Shown here piece by piece: positions 1 through 8,685 of a DNA stretch of 35,300 nt. Every line of letters begins with the position of its first letter. Positions within the stretch are counted from its first letter, which is position 1. The position numbers and the translations under genes were made by a program. Below the pieces are notes generated by a model. It was given only the letters and a program-made list of their open reading frames with translations, ran no database searches and was not told the DNA's origin. Source of the DNA: Campylobacteraceae bacterium (GTDB lineage: Bacteria; Campylobacterota; Campylobacteria; Campylobacterales; Sulfurovaceae). The stretch is taken from positions 1 through 35,300 of the forward strand of contig JALVTE010000076.1 of the NCBI GenBank assembly GCA_027024155.1. Direction: 5' to 3'.

Positions 1-739
1 TACTTAAAACTACATTTACGCCATCTTTAGATAACTTGCTGAATACTTGATATAGCTCTCTTTGTTTATCTTCTAAAAAACAATTACTATCATAAGATGT
101 AAAGTTAGAAGTTTCATTTAGTGGATAGTATGGTGGATCAAAATATACTAAATCATCTTTTTTGGCATAGTTTAATACATCTTCAAATGGTTGCACATTT
201 ATAGTTGCATTTTGTAATGCTTTACTGGCATTTAAAAGAGTATCTTCATCTGCAATATTTGGGTTTTTATAACTACCAATAGGTGTGTTGAAATAACCTT
301 TTTTGTTTACTCTATATAGTCCATTAAAACAGGTTTTATTTAAATATATAAATCTTGTAGCTCTTTCTAAATTAGATAGAGTATTATAGTTATCTAGTCT
401 GTCTAACTCTCTGATTTGATAATAAAACTCTTTAGAATGTTTTACTTTGTACTCTTTTAAGCTATCTATTAACTCATAGGGAGAGTTTTTAACAACACTG
501 TATGCATTTATAAGTTCAGCATTTATATCACTTAAATATATATTTTTATCTTTTAACAATCCTTTTGAATAGAGTTCAAAAAAGAGTGCTCCACCACCTA
601 AAAAAGGTTCGTGGTAATCTTTGAAATTCTTAGGTAATAGCGGTAAAATCTGCTCTAACAATCCTCTTTTGCCGCCTACCCATTTAATAAATGGTTGATA
701 AGATTTGTCATTATGCAGTGTATCTATTTTTATAGTCAT
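1..739 (-). CDS. dam: Dam-type DNA adenine N6-methyltransferase, C-terminus cut by the window edge
   Basis: Transfers a methyl group from S-adenosylmethionine to the N6 of adenine in DNA. The frame opens with ATG at 739 and runs off the left edge after 246 codons, so perhaps 30-50 residues are missing relative to Dam proteins of about 280 residues. Visible motifs are FIKWVGGKRGLL near residues 14-25, the SAM-binding FLGGGALFFEL near 42-52 and the catalytic DPPYYP near 197-202, which is the alpha-class (Dam/DpnM) order. No restriction endonuclease gene is visible beside it, so it may be an orphan methylase, but the flank beyond position 1 is unseen. The recognition site (GATC or other) cannot be read from the sequence. 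It is separated from rpmA by 155 bp that includes the rpmA terminator. Confidence 0.9.
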   Translation of the reverse strand, partial: MTIKIDTLHNDKSYQPFIKWVGGKRGLLEQILPLLPKNFKDYHEPFLGGGALFFELYSKGLLKDKNIYLSDINAELINAYSVVKNSPYELIDSLKEYKVKHSKEFYYQIRELDRLDNYNTLSNLERATRFIYLNKTCFNGLYRVNKKGYFNTPIGSYKNPNIADEDTLLNASKALQNATINVQPFEDVLNYAKKDDLVYFDPPYYPLNETSNFTSYDSNCFLEDKQRELYQVFSKLSKDGVNVVLS

Positions 740-865
740 TATTTACCTACTACTTTTTAACTGAAGTTATTTATACAATTTTACCTAATTAATAATTTAT
801 TTATGGTGAAATATAGATTTGGAATAAAGGTGTGATATATAAAAAAGATGATTAGAAATTAAGAT

Positions 866-888
866 AAATCCGCAGAGATTGCGGATTT
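866..888 (-). terminator. Intrinsic terminator after rplU-rpmA
   Basis: A perfect 8 bp stem (AAATCCGC / GCGGATTT) with a 7 nt loop starts 7 bp beyond the rpmA stop and is followed on the minus strand by a U-rich tract (ATCTTAATTTC). It is well placed to end the ribosomal protein transcript. The remaining sequence up to the dam start (740-865) is AT-rich leader in which I see only a weak possible -10 near 770-775. Confidence 0.65.
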
Positions 889-894
889 TGGGGA

Positions 895-1149
895 TTATGC
901 TGGTACTACAGAAACTCTTTTTTTGCTTCTTGTTTTGTTATCGAACTTAACAACACCTTCAATCATTGCAAAGATTGTGTGGTCTTTTCCGATACCTACA
1001 CCTGTACCTGGAACTACTCTTGTTCCTCTTTGGCGAATGATAATGTTACCTGGGATAACTTTCTCTCCACCATATTTTTTAACACCTAGACGACGTCCAG
1101 CTGAGTCACGGTTGTTCTGTGTTGATCCTTGACCTTTCTTGTGTGCCAT
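895..1149 (-). CDS. rpmA: 50S ribosomal protein L27
   Basis: Structural protein of the large ribosomal subunit, located near the peptidyl transferase centre, where its N-terminal tail reaches the P-site tRNA. The 84-residue length is normal. The start [12 protein letters not shown] and the motif [22 protein letters not shown] (residues about 22-43) are diagnostic. The tail begins directly with MAHKKG, so there is none of the N-terminal extension that is cleaved in Firmicutes. It follows rplU by 9 bp in the standard bacterial order rplU-rpmA and is followed at once by a terminator. Confidence 0.98.
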   Translation of the reverse strand: MAHKKGQGSTQNNRDSAGRRLGVKKYGGEKVIPGNIIIRQRGTRVVPGTGVGIGKDHTIFAMIEGVVKFDNKTRSKKRVSVVPA

Positions 1150-1158
1150 ATCTTCTCC

Positions 1159-1464
1159 TTATGCGATTGATGTAATTCTAACTCTAGTGAAGTCTCTTCT
1201 AAAGCCTCTTTTAACTTTTGAGTCTTTTCTTCTTCTCTTCTTGAAAGTGATAACTTTTTTATCTCTTCCTTCGTTGATTACTTCACCTTTAACTACTGCA
1301 CCCTCTACTAATGGTGTACCTACTTTTAATTCACCATTGTCTAATGCTAGAACCTCTTTAAATTCAACTTCTGCTTTTGGCTCTAAGTTCATTTTGTCAA
1401 AACAGATAATATCACCCTCTTGAACTTTAAACTGTTGTCCACTTGCTTTAATAATTGCGTACAT
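1159..1464 (-). CDS. rplU: 50S ribosomal protein L21
   Basis: Large-subunit protein that binds 23S rRNA. Its 101 residues match the usual length, and the start [18 protein letters not shown] together with the basic C-terminal [15 protein letters not shown] region are typical. The ATG at 1464 has an AAAGGG ribosome-binding site about 7 nt upstream. It is the first gene of the rplU-rpmA unit. The only likely promoter lies about 310 bp upstream, beyond a large palindromic element, so the mRNA probably carries a long structured leader. Confidence 0.98.
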   Translation of the reverse strand: MYAIIKASGQQFKVQEGDIICFDKMNLEPKAEVEFKEVLALDNGELKVGTPLVEGAVVKGEVINEGRDKKVITFKKRRRKDSKVKRGFRRDFTRVRITSIA

Positions 1465-1497
1465 TCTATACCCTTTTAAATCTCGTATGAATAATTA

Positions 1498-1768
1498 ATT
1501 ACCGCACCGATAAATAGTCTTAATTTTTGATGCTACAATTTCGTTCAAAAGCAAGGCAGATTTTTGCAGAACTAGCTAATACTAATTCAAAAAAATCTAA
1601 CGCAGTATTTGGGCGAAAGTGTAGCACCCTTTGGGGGAGGACGAGACGAGGCAATCTGCACATAAAAAAATCTTTGAATTAACTTTGGTTAGTCCTACAT
1701 ATTTTTTTATGCACATATCACCCCGTCTCGTCCTCTCAAAAGTTAAGACTATTTGTCAGTGCGGTAAT
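1498..1768. repeat. 271 bp three-armed palindromic element (MITE-like repeat or structured leader)
   Basis: The ends 1498-1530 and 1736-1768 are 33 bp inverted repeats with 30 matches. Inside lie two further hairpin arms. Arm A pairs 1531-1545 with 1612-1626 (12 of 15, two more as wobble) and has a nested 8-9 bp stem at 1558-1566 / 1588-1598. Arm B pairs about 1637-1671 with 1701-1735 (29 of 35) and carries GAGGACGAGACG and its complement. The whole can fold as a closed three-way junction. Both ends are flanked by TA (TA-CCGCAC ... GTGCGG-TA), as expected of a non-autonomous IS630/mariner-type insertion, but there is no transposase and the TA belongs to the repeat, so this is inference. Several arm-B mismatches become G-U pairs in minus-strand RNA. 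Confidence 0.75.
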
Positions 1769-1778
1769 AAAGTGCGGA

Positions 1779-1784
1779 AGTATA
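1779..1784 (-). promoter_or_regulatory. Likely -10 box of the rplU-rpmA promoter
   Basis: TATACT on the minus strand, preceded by TTGAGC and a T-rich tract as in Campylobacterota promoters. It would place the transcription start near 1772, only a few bases before the end of the palindromic element, so that the element would form most of a roughly 310 nt leader. I see no better -10 between the element and rplU. No -35 consensus is present. Confidence 0.35.
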
Positions 1785-1898
1785 GCTCAACTTAGTTTAA
1801 AATTATTTAAAAAAAACTCTATTTGTTCAGAATTGTCAAATAATTGTAAACTTTTTTCTTAATATTAATAAATATTTAGCAAATATACAATTATTTCT

Positions 1899-2624
1899 TT
1901 AGAAACATAAAGCTATAAGACTTGCCGTAATAGCTACATTTAAAGACTCAACACCTCTATTCATTGGTATCTTTACTCTTTGAGTTGCTATACTACTTAT
2001 CTCTTTACTAACTCCCCTACTCTCATTACCTAATACATATATAGATTTTTTAGGAGCTTTTAACTCTTTTAGTGTGCTTTTTGCATTTAAATCTAGTGTA
2101 ATTATTGATGCATCTGAAATTACTAACTCTTTTAGCGTTCTATATAAGCTATCTGTTTGTAGAATCGGCATTTTAAAGATTGTACCTACACTCGCTTTTA
2201 TAGTAAGTGGTGATACAAGCGATGCAGTACCTTTTTTTGGTATTATAATAGCATCTATATCACCTGCTGTTGCTGAGCGGATTATCATACCTAAGTTTTG
2301 TGGATTCTCTATACCATCAAGTGCAACTATTTTATATTCGCTCATAGATTTTATAGCATCTAGTGTGGTAAAGTTATCTAGTACTATATCTAAAGCTACA
2401 CCTTGGTCTTGTTTGCCGTTTTTAGATATTTGGCTAAGTCTTTTTTTATCGTGATACTTTACCTCTATATCTCTTCTATTTGCTAAGCGAATCATTTGCT
2501 CTAATTTATCACTCTTTTTATTGCTTTTAGATAAATGTAGAGCATATATTTTTAATGAGTTATCTTGAAGAGCTTCTAATACTGGGTTTCTTCCATAAAT
2601 TGTGAGTAGGTTTTTTGGTACCAT
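1899..2624 (-). CDS. rlmB: TrmH/SpoU-family 2'-O-methyltransferase, RlmB type (23S rRNA Gm2251)
   Basis: SPOUT methyltransferase expected to methylate the ribose of G2251 in the P-loop of 23S rRNA with SAM. The 241 residues comprise an N-terminal substrate-binding domain (about 5-75, starting with the family signature IYGRNPVLEAL) and the knotted catalytic domain. Motif 1 is ENPQNLGMIIRSA near 106-118, motif 2 is VLGNESRGVSKE near 195-206, and motif 3 is PMNRGVESLNVAITASL near 217-234. It overlaps the copD-like gene as TAATG, so it is translationally coupled at the end of prs-lepA-copD-rlmB. A different SpoU target cannot be excluded, but the N-terminal domain favours RlmB. Confidence 0.88.
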   Translation of the reverse strand: MVPKNLLTIYGRNPVLEALQDNSLKIYALHLSKSNKKSDKLEQMIRLANRRDIEVKYHDKKRLSQISKNGKQDQGVALDIVLDNFTTLDAIKSMSEYKIVALDGIENPQNLGMIIRSATAGDIDAIIIPKKGTASLVSPLTIKASVGTIFKMPILQTDSLYRTLKELVISDASIITLDLNAKSTLKELKAPKKSIYVLGNESRGVSKEISSIATQRVKIPMNRGVESLNVAITASLIALCF

Positions 2625-3079
2625 TAAAGTATATCTCTAAGTACAATAGCATAGTGCATTACAAATAGGTTTAAAAAGAAAATAAGCATAGATGAACCAC
2701 GAGAGAAGAAATTCTCTAGCTTTGTTCTCTCTTTGCCATTTGTTCTATATGCAATTATAAAATGTAGAATTGTAGCTAGTGTCAAAATTGCAACTAAAAT
2801 TGCTTTTTTAGTTATTGCATCTGATATTTCAGAACCATTTGGGTGCATTAAGACTTCAAATAAGTTATAGTATCCGCCCAAATAAAAACCAGATATTAAA
2901 AGTGCAATTAGTGCAACAACTTCGAACCAACCAAATATTGGACCAACATGTGGATAAACCTCTTTCTGGGCTTTTTTATCTCTTAAGGTTATACCTAAAA
3001 TAAACATAAATACAGAACCGCCAATCCAAGATATTGCCATAATTAGATGGATATGAAACATTACTTCTTTAATAAACAA
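2624..3079 (-). CDS. CopD-domain-like four-helix integral membrane protein
   Basis: About 150 residues with four hydrophobic helices. Helix 1 contains HIHLIMAISWIGG, a His-x-x-x-x-A-x-x-W-x-G pattern seen in CopD (copper resistance D) and HemJ-related proteins. His residues recur in helices 3 and 4 (LHFIIAY, FVMHYAIV), as in proteins that bind haem or copper in the membrane. The function is not clear; HemJ proper is encoded at 17338. The frame stays open to a GTG at 3085, but its AAAGG site abuts that codon; TTG at 3079 has AAAGG at 6 nt and is preferred, with ATG at 3061 as the alternative. It lies 3-10 bp after lepA. Confidence 0.75.
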   Translation of the reverse strand: MFIKEVMFHIHLIMAISWIGGSVFMFILGITLRDKKAQKEVYPHVGPIFGWFEVVALIALLISGFYLGGYYNLFEVLMHPNGSEISDAITKKAILVAILTLATILHFIIAYRTNGKERTKLENFFSRGSSMLIFFLNLFVMHYAIVLRDIL

Positions 3080-3088
3080 ATGCACCCT

Positions 3089-4900
3089 TTAACTATCGAT
3101 TTTTAATACAGCCATAAATGCCTCTTGAGGTACATTTACCTTGCCTATGGCTTTCATTCTCTTTTTACCAGCCTTTTGCTTTTCTAAAAGCTTTCTTTTT
3201 CTTGTAATATCGCCACCATAACACTTTGCGGTAACATTTTTACCCATAGATTTAACATTGCTTCTTGCAATTACATTATTTCCTATGCTTGCCTGAATTG
3301 CCACTTCGAAAAGTTGGCGAGGAATTAACTCTTTTAACTGGTTTACAAAGGCTAAACCTCTTGTTCTTGCCTTCTCTTTTGGTACAATAATACTTAGAGC
3401 ATCTACAACTTCGCCTGCTACTCTAATATCTAGTTTAACTAAGTCGCCCTCTCTAAATCCTATTGGTTCGTAATCGAAACTTGCGTAACCTTTTGTTGTA
3501 CTTTTTAATTTATCGTAAAAGTCCATAACAATTTCGTTCATTGGTATATCGTACTCTAAAAGGACTCTATTTTCGTTTAGATAGTCCATCTTAATTTGAA
3601 TACCGCGTCTATCGTTTAATAGTTTAATTAAATTACCAACAAATTCGTTTGGTGTTAAAATTGTTGCTTTTACATATGGCTCAAAAATTGTATCTATTTT
3701 AGATGGGTCTGGTAGTTCACTTGGGTTTTGTACAACTATTTTTTCGCCATCTGTCTGTAGTACTTCGTAAACAACTGTTGGAGCTGTAGCTATTAAGTCT
3801 AAGTTAAACTCTCGCTCAAGTCGCTCTTTTACAACCTCCATATGTAGCATACCTAAGAAACCTACCCTAAAGCCACTACCAAGGGCTAGTGAACTCTCTG
3901 GCTCGAATGCTAAGGCTGAATCGTTTAGTTTTAACTTGTTTAAAGCATCTCTTAAATCTTCAAATTTATCTGTCTCTATTGGGTAAATTCCTGCAAATAC
4001 AAATGGTTTAGCTGGCTCAAAGCCTGGAATTGGCTCGGCTGTTGAGTTTTTGGCATCTGTAATTGTATCACCTACCTTTAGCCCCTCTACTGTCTTTAAG
4101 CCCATTACTACAATACCAATTTCGCCTGTATTTATTTCACTTGTTTTAATTGGTGCTATTGGGTTTGGATACATTAAATCAAGAACTTGGTGCTCCTCTT
4201 TTGTACCCATTATTTTAATCATCTGTCCTTTAGAGATTTTACCATCAAATACTCTAACAAGAGCAAGTGCACCTAAGTAGTTATCGAACCAACTATCGTA
4301 AATAATAGCTTTTGTTGGTGCATCTTCGTCGCCTTGTGGAGCTGGAATTTTATCGACTATTGTATCTATTAACTCTTTTACGCCCTGCCCTGTTTTTGCT
4401 GATACTAAATTGTGTTCTGTACAATCTAGCCCAATAGCCTCTTCTACTTCTGTTAAAACTCTATCTGGGTCTGCACTTGGCAAATCTATTTTATTTACAA
4501 CTGGCAAAAGCTCTAAATCATTTTCCATAGCAATATAGACATTTGCTATTGTTTGTGCCTCTACACCTTGTGCAGCATCTACTATAAGCAGTGCCCCCTC
4601 ACTAGAAGCAAGAGAGCGACTAACTTCATACGAAAAGTCCACATGTCCTGGAGTGTCTATTAGATTCAGAATATATACTTCATCATCTTTTACATATGTT
4701 AGCCTAACACTTTGGGCTTTAATTGTTATTCCACGCTCTTTTTCAATATCCATTGTATCCATAACTTGTGCACTCATTTTTCTATCGCTCACTGCACCAC
4801 ACTCTTGAATAATTCTATCTGCGAGTGTAGATTTGCCGTGGTCTATGTGTGCAATTATCGAAAAGTTTCTAATATTTGCTTGTGGAATCTTTTTTGCCAT
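3089..4900 (-). CDS. lepA: Elongation factor 4 (LepA), ribosome-associated GTPase
   Basis: Translational GTPase that binds ribosomes and affects initiation and back-translocation. The 603 residues are full length. G-domain motifs are AHIDHGKST (G1, about 17-25), [11 protein letters not shown] (G2), DTPGHVDF (G3, about 82-89), NKID (G4) and SAKTG (G5). The LepA-specific C-terminal domain ends in [18 protein letters not shown], the conserved CTD tail. It starts with ATG 9 bp after the prs stop and runs directly into the CopD-like gene, so all are probably cotranscribed. Nothing is unusual. Confidence 0.97.
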   Translation of the reverse strand: MAKKIPQANIRNFSIIAHIDHGKSTLADRIIQECGAVSDRKMSAQVMDTMDIEKERGITIKAQSVRLTYVKDDEVYILNLIDTPGHVDFSYEVSRSLASSEGALLIVDAAQGVEAQTIANVYIAMENDLELLPVVNKIDLPSADPDRVLTEVEEAIGLDCTEHNLVSAKTGQGVKELIDTIVDKIPAPQGDEDAPTKAIIYDSWFDNYLGALALVRVFDGKISKGQMIKIMGTKEEHQVLDLMYPNPIAPIKTSEINTGEIGIVVMGLKTVEGLKVGDTITDAKNSTAEPIPGFEPAKPFVFAGIYPIETDKFEDLRDALNKLKLNDSALAFEPESSLALGSGFRVGFLGMLHMEVVKERLEREFNLDLIATAPTVVYEVLQTDGEKIVVQNPSELPDPSKIDTIFEPYVKATILTPNEFVGNLIKLLNDRRGIQIKMDYLNENRVLLEYDIPMNEIVMDFYDKLKSTTKGYASFDYEPIGFREGDLVKLDIRVAGEVVDALSIIVPKEKARTRGLAFVNQLKELIPRQLFEVAIQASIGNNVIARSNVKSMGKNVTAKCYGGDITRKRKLLEKQKAGKKRMKAIGKVNVPQEAFMAVLKIDS

Positions 4901-4909
4901 TAATTAACC

Positions 4910-5842
4910 TTACATATCAAAAAGCGAATTTACGCTTTCGTTATTGTTTATTCTTCTAATTACTTCACCAAGAAGTTTTGCAGTACTTAAAACTTTAATA
5001 TGAGAAGACTCTTTTTTTAATGGAATAGTGTTAGATACTACCAATTCATCAATAGCACCACTTTCGATTCTCTCATATGCTGGACCAGAAAGAACAGGAT
5101 GAGTACAACAAGCCATTACAGAAGTTGCTCCTAAATCTTTAAGAGCTTTAGCCCCCTTTACCATTGTTCCAGCTGTATCTATCATATCATCTATTAAGAT
5201 AACATCTTTGCCATCTACACTACCAATAACATTCATAACTTCTGCTTCGTTTGCTTTCTCGCGTCGTTTATCTACAATAACCATATCTAAACCTAACTTT
5301 TCAGCGAAATATCTAGCTCTTGCAACACCACCTATATCTGGAGATGCAATAATTGGGTTTTTAAGGTTTTTCTCTTTTATGTAATCTAAAAATAGATTTG
5401 CACCATAAAGGTTATCTACTGGTATGCTAAAGAAGCCTTGAATTTGTGCAGCATGTAAATCTACGGTAACAACTCTTGTAACACCAGCAGTCTCTAGCAT
5501 ATCAGCAACAAGCTTAGCAGAAATTGGCACTCTTGGAGCAGCTTTTCTATCTTGTCTTGCATATCCAAAATATGGAATTACTGCTGTAATAGATTTAGCA
5601 GATGAACGCTTAAGTGCATCTACCATAATTAAAAGCTCCATTAAGTTAGCATTAGCAGGTGCAGAAGTTGGTTGAACTATATATACATCTTTTCCACGAA
5701 CCGATTCTGCAATTTGAATATTAATCTCTCCATCAGAAAATCTATTTATTGTAGCTTTTGATACTGGCACATCTAAATATTCAGAAATCTCTTCTGTTAA
5801 TTCTGGGTTTGCAGTTCCTGAGAAAATCATATAATGACTCAT
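4910..5842 (-). CDS. prs: Ribose-phosphate pyrophosphokinase (PRPP synthetase)
   Basis: Makes phosphoribosyl pyrophosphate from ribose 5-phosphate and ATP for nucleotide, histidine, tryptophan and NAD synthesis in the cytoplasm. The 310 residues match class I enzymes. Visible motifs are the PRPP signature VILIDDMIDTAGT near 214-226, the TVDLHAAQIQGFF segment near 127-139 with catalytic His, and the flexible loop VDKRREKANEAEV. The N-terminal FSGTANPELTEEI is typical of the class. It is the first gene of the prs-lepA-copD-like-rlmB set; a candidate promoter lies at 5877-5882. Confidence 0.97.
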   Translation of the reverse strand: MSHYMIFSGTANPELTEEISEYLDVPVSKATINRFSDGEINIQIAESVRGKDVYIVQPTSAPANANLMELLIMVDALKRSSAKSITAVIPYFGYARQDRKAAPRVPISAKLVADMLETAGVTRVVTVDLHAAQIQGFFSIPVDNLYGANLFLDYIKEKNLKNPIIASPDIGGVARARYFAEKLGLDMVIVDKRREKANEAEVMNVIGSVDGKDVILIDDMIDTAGTMVKGAKALKDLGATSVMACCTHPVLSGPAYERIESGAIDELVVSNTIPLKKESSHIKVLSTAKLLGEVIRRINNNESVNSLFDM

Positions 5843-5876
5843 TTTTAACCTTTAATTTAATTTTATCTCTATTGAA

Positions 5877-5882
5877 ATAATA
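5877..5882 (-). promoter_or_regulatory. Possible -10 box for prs
   Basis: TATTAT on the minus strand, preceded by the T-rich AACTTTTTAG, about 35 nt before the prs ATG, in the 54 bp gap between pqiC and prs. The preceding genes run the same way, so readthrough is also possible. Confidence 0.3.
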
Positions 5883-5896
5883 CTAAAAAGTTTATA

Positions 5897-6439
5897 TTAT
5901 CTAGCTATTTTTTGTGCAATTTCTAGCACTACTTTATCAAATAATACTCCTAAACTTCTCATTATTTCGTCAGGATTTTTATTTGCTGGCTTTTCATAAG
6001 TAAAATTGCTAGAGCTTATAACCAAACCTGTAGCACTTTTTATAAAATAACTACCACTAAGCTTAACTTCTCCATTGCTGTAAATAAAGTCATCTAATAC
6101 AATTTCTATAATATAACCTTTTTTACTATCTACATCCCATGGATATAAAAATACATTTGGGTCATTAAGAAGTTTTTTTAACTCTGTTATAGCTCTATTT
6201 GTAAATAATTTATCAGGCGTTGTAGCAAAATTTGCATTTAACTCTTCTAGCTTTAATCCATCTTTAATTAAAATTTTATCACTATCTAAATAACTTGGTA
6301 GAGTTACTTTTGTAACTCCTATTTGAAAAGTTTTATTCGTTAAAGTGGGTATTGTAACTTCTGGTAACAAATACATACTTTGTTTAGAACTGCATCCTAC
6401 AAAAAATAGTGTTAATGTTATTAATAGTAACTTTTTCAT
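5897..6439 (-). CDS. pqiC: PqiC-like outer-membrane lipoprotein (ABC transport auxiliary family)
   Basis: Lipoprotein partner of the MCE protein PqiB; in E. coli PqiC caps the PqiB tunnel at the outer membrane for lipid transport. The signal peptide MKKLLLITLTLFFVGC ends in a lipobox (VGC) at residue 16 followed by SSKQ. The mature part has the ABC_trans_aux/DUF330 look: an early FQIGVTKVTLPSYLD segment, then FATTPDKLFTNRAI, and IEIVLDDFIYSNGEVKLSGSY. I start at ATG 6439, preceded by GGAGA at 5 nt; the frame also opens at a TTG at 6451 that has no upstream site of its own. It directly follows pqiB and ends the operon. Confidence 0.8.
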   Translation of the reverse strand: MKKLLLITLTLFFVGCSSKQSMYLLPEVTIPTLTNKTFQIGVTKVTLPSYLDSDKILIKDGLKLEELNANFATTPDKLFTNRAITELKKLLNDPNVFLYPWDVDSKKGYIIEIVLDDFIYSNGEVKLSGSYFIKSATGLVISSSNFTYEKPANKNPDEIMRSLGVLFDKVVLEIAQKIAR

Positions 6440-6440
6440 A

Positions 6441-8087
6441 TTAATCTCCAAAAATTAATGCATTTGGCTTTTTATTTAGCTTTCTTAAAAGCCCATTTGT
6501 CTGCTCACTTGTATTATGTAACTCTTTTAATGTAGCTTCTATTTTATCTGCAAATAGAGAGTTACTTCCATAACCTTTTAAAAGTTTTTTTGTTTGTAAT
6601 ATTGTGCCATTTAAAGATTTAAGAGTTTTGTTAAGATTTTTACTAAGACCCCTAAACTCTTTTGTACCTATCACCCTATTTATATTAAGCAAAGATTTAT
6701 TAGCATTTTTAACTAAATCTTGTGTAGTTGTTAATATTTTATCCAATTTTTTAACCGGTTTTTTTGATGTTGCTAATAAATCATTCAAATTATTGACTGT
6801 TGCTTCTATGTTAAGTTTATTAATCTTATCTGTTACTTCAGCTAATTTTCCAATTAAACCACTATCTATATACTCTTTAGTAGGTATGATTATTAAGTTA
6901 CTATCTTTATCTATATTAATTTTTGCAATAGTGCTATTATCTTCTTCTAATACTACATTTGATTTATTAAATATAGGGTTAGGTTTAGATAACTTAGCAA
7001 TTAAACCTTTTTGCAATAACTCTTTAAAATTTTTATAAGCATCATTATAATTTGTACTAAAATCTGATATATCAATTTCGCCTATACATTTAGCTTCAAA
7101 ACCTTTATAGCTTTTGTTATAAATTATCTTTAATTTATCAATTTTACCAATGTCAAAACCTTTATACTTAATAGATGTACCTTTATCTAAAGATGATACA
7201 TCTCCCTTAAAATTAAATATGAACTTTTTTATCTCTTTTTTAGCAAAACCTATTTTTCTTTTTTTAGCTTCTGCTTCACTTTTGTATAGCTTAAATATTT
7301 TACTATAATCTTTTTTATACTTTTTATCAAACTTAGTATCTAACGAAATTCCACCAAGTAACATTATAGGTAGAGGTGCCATATTTACTTCTAGTCTGTT
7401 ATCATTAAGTTTTAAATCTATTAAACTCTGTACCCAAAATTTTGTTGAACTATTTACTAAACTCTCATATTTTTTATAAATTCTAACAACAATAATTATA
7501 TTTTTACTATGAGTATCTAATGAAACAGTATTAACCTCTCCAATTTTTACACCTTTATAGTAAATAGGAGTAGCTTTTTTAACTTTTACTGGAAAGTTCG
7601 CCTCTATAGCATAATAACTACCGTTATTCAAATCTATATATGAACTATTTAAACCTTTAAATTTTGTTACAAGTTTAGTACCTTTTTGAGCATACATATT
7701 AATGTATGAGCCACTAAGAAGTGTATCTAAACCTTTTACACCAGAGTAATCAACTTCTGGCTTTACAATCCAAAACTTTGTTGTTTCATTTAAAAAAATT
7801 TCGGCATCTTTATTCATTCTTGCATATACAATTACACCATCTTTTTTATTGTTTATTTCTATTTTTGTAATTTTACCAACTGGAACATCACGAAACTTTA
7901 CAACACTTTGCCCCGCTGATAAACCACCACTATTTTTAAACTCTATCTCAATTTCTGGTCCTAACTTACTAAAGTGTTCATACACAAGCCAGCCACCAAT
8001 AATTAGTGCTATAAATGGAACAATCCAAATAGATGTAAAAAATGTAAAAGCACTTTTATTCTCTATTTTTGGCTCTTTTATCTCCAT
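6441..8087 (-). CDS. pqiB: PqiB-like MCE-family lipid transport protein
   Basis: Inner-membrane-anchored periplasmic protein whose E. coli homologue forms a hexameric tube that carries phospholipids between membranes. The 548 residues match PqiB. A short cytoplasmic N-terminus and one helix (about 15-37, FFTSIWIVPFIALIIGGWLV) are followed by three MCE domains: about 45-140 (starts IEIEFKNSGGLSAGQ, with VKFRDVPVGKI), 160-265 (PIYYKGVKIGEV) and 290-395 (SIKYKGFDIGKI). The remainder to 548 is predicted helical, matching the needle of PqiB. It overlaps the second pqiA-like gene by about 31 bp and is followed by pqiC, the E. coli pqi order. Confidence 0.92.
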   Translation of the reverse strand: MEIKEPKIENKSAFTFFTSIWIVPFIALIIGGWLVYEHFSKLGPEIEIEFKNSGGLSAGQSVVKFRDVPVGKITKIEINNKKDGVIVYARMNKDAEIFLNETTKFWIVKPEVDYSGVKGLDTLLSGSYINMYAQKGTKLVTKFKGLNSSYIDLNNGSYYAIEANFPVKVKKATPIYYKGVKIGEVNTVSLDTHSKNIIIVVRIYKKYESLVNSSTKFWVQSLIDLKLNDNRLEVNMAPLPIMLLGGISLDTKFDKKYKKDYSKIFKLYKSEAEAKKRKIGFAKKEIKKFIFNFKGDVSSLDKGTSIKYKGFDIGKIDKLKIIYNKSYKGFEAKCIGEIDISDFSTNYNDAYKNFKELLQKGLIAKLSKPNPIFNKSNVVLEEDNSTIAKINIDKDSNLIIIPTKEYIDSGLIGKLAEVTDKINKLNIEATVNNLNDLLATSKKPVKKLDKILTTTQDLVKNANKSLLNINRVIGTKEFRGLSKNLNKTLKSLNGTILQTKKLLKGYGSNSLFADKIEATLKELHNTSEQTNGLLRKLNKKPNALIFGD

Positions 8088-8685
8088 TATTATCCTCTCT
8101 CATTAATCTTATATCTATAGACATTGCAGACAGCATTGTAAAAAATACCATTAATACAAATGCCGTTGCCCCAATGCCAGCCGTAATCTTAACACTACTC
8201 ATATGTACAACGCCTGCTAAAATAGCCACTACAAATACATCAACCATAGACCAAGGTCCTATTATTTCTGTTATATGGTATAACTTTGCTTGATCAACTC
8301 TTTTACTACCCTTTTGAGGCTTTTTATAATTTAGTAATATGTATAATATCAAAATAAACTTCAGTAAAGGTACAAAAACTGAAGCTATAAATATAATTAT
8401 AGATATCGGGTAAGAACCCTCTTCCCATAAAGCAATAGCTCCACCAATAATTGTATTAGAACTTGTTACACCAAATTTAGATATTACTAAAATTGGGTAA
8501 ATATTTGCAATTACATAAAAGACCATAGCAGTTATAAGCATAGCCCAAGAGTTTCTTAAATTTATCTCTTTGTTTCCACTAATTCTATTTTTACAAGTTC
8601 TACAATAGATAGTTTTACCATTATCTATATTAACACTCTCACAATATGGGCATCGAATATATTTATCTTGACTATTTTTCATCAT
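8056..8685 (-). CDS. pqiA: PqiA-like membrane protein, second half-unit
   Basis: One PqiA domain: an N-terminal zinc-ribbon-like pair of knuckles (CPYC at about 10-13, CRTC at about 27-30) and four predicted membrane helices, with the family stretch WSMVDVFVVAILAGVVHM near residue 150. E. coli PqiA is a single protein of about 417 residues with two such units in tandem; here each unit is a separate gene. The start is ATG 8685 within GGGCTTATGATG, 14 nt inside the upstream gene, with AGGG in front. The frame also opens at TTG 8715, which would lie deep in the upstream gene and is unlikely. It probably works with PqiB and PqiC. Confidence 0.85.
   Translation of the reverse strand: MMKNSQDKYIRCPYCESVNIDNGKTIYCRTCKNRISGNKEINLRNSWAMLITAMVFYVIANIYPILVISKFGVTSSNTIIGGAIALWEEGSYPISIIIFIASVFVPLLKFILILYILLNYKKPQKGSKRVDQAKLYHITEIIGPWSMVDVFVVAILAGVVHMSSVKITAGIGATAFVLMVFFTMLSAMSIDIRLMREDNNGDKRAKNRE

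Noticed and set aside
1498-1768. tRNA or tmRNA gene suggested by the cloverleaf-like fold
   Set aside because: No CCA end, no T-loop GTTCRA sequence and far too long; the terminal 33 bp repeats fit a palindromic element better.
1498-1768. CRISPR array
   Set aside because: Repeats are inverted and nested, not regularly spaced direct repeats, and no cas genes are present.
2074-2454. Plus-strand open frame inside rlmB, and similar ones at 923-1132, 6604-7038, 13850-14287 and 14610-15101
   Set aside because: All lie antisense to genes with clear families, have no ribosome-binding site and show no protein family; they are by-products of AT-rich codon use.
6440-6451. TTG start of pqiC at 6451
   Set aside because: It adds MEIN before a perfect lipoprotein signal and uses the real ribosome-binding site (GGAGA) as coding sequence; ATG 6439 is correctly spaced.
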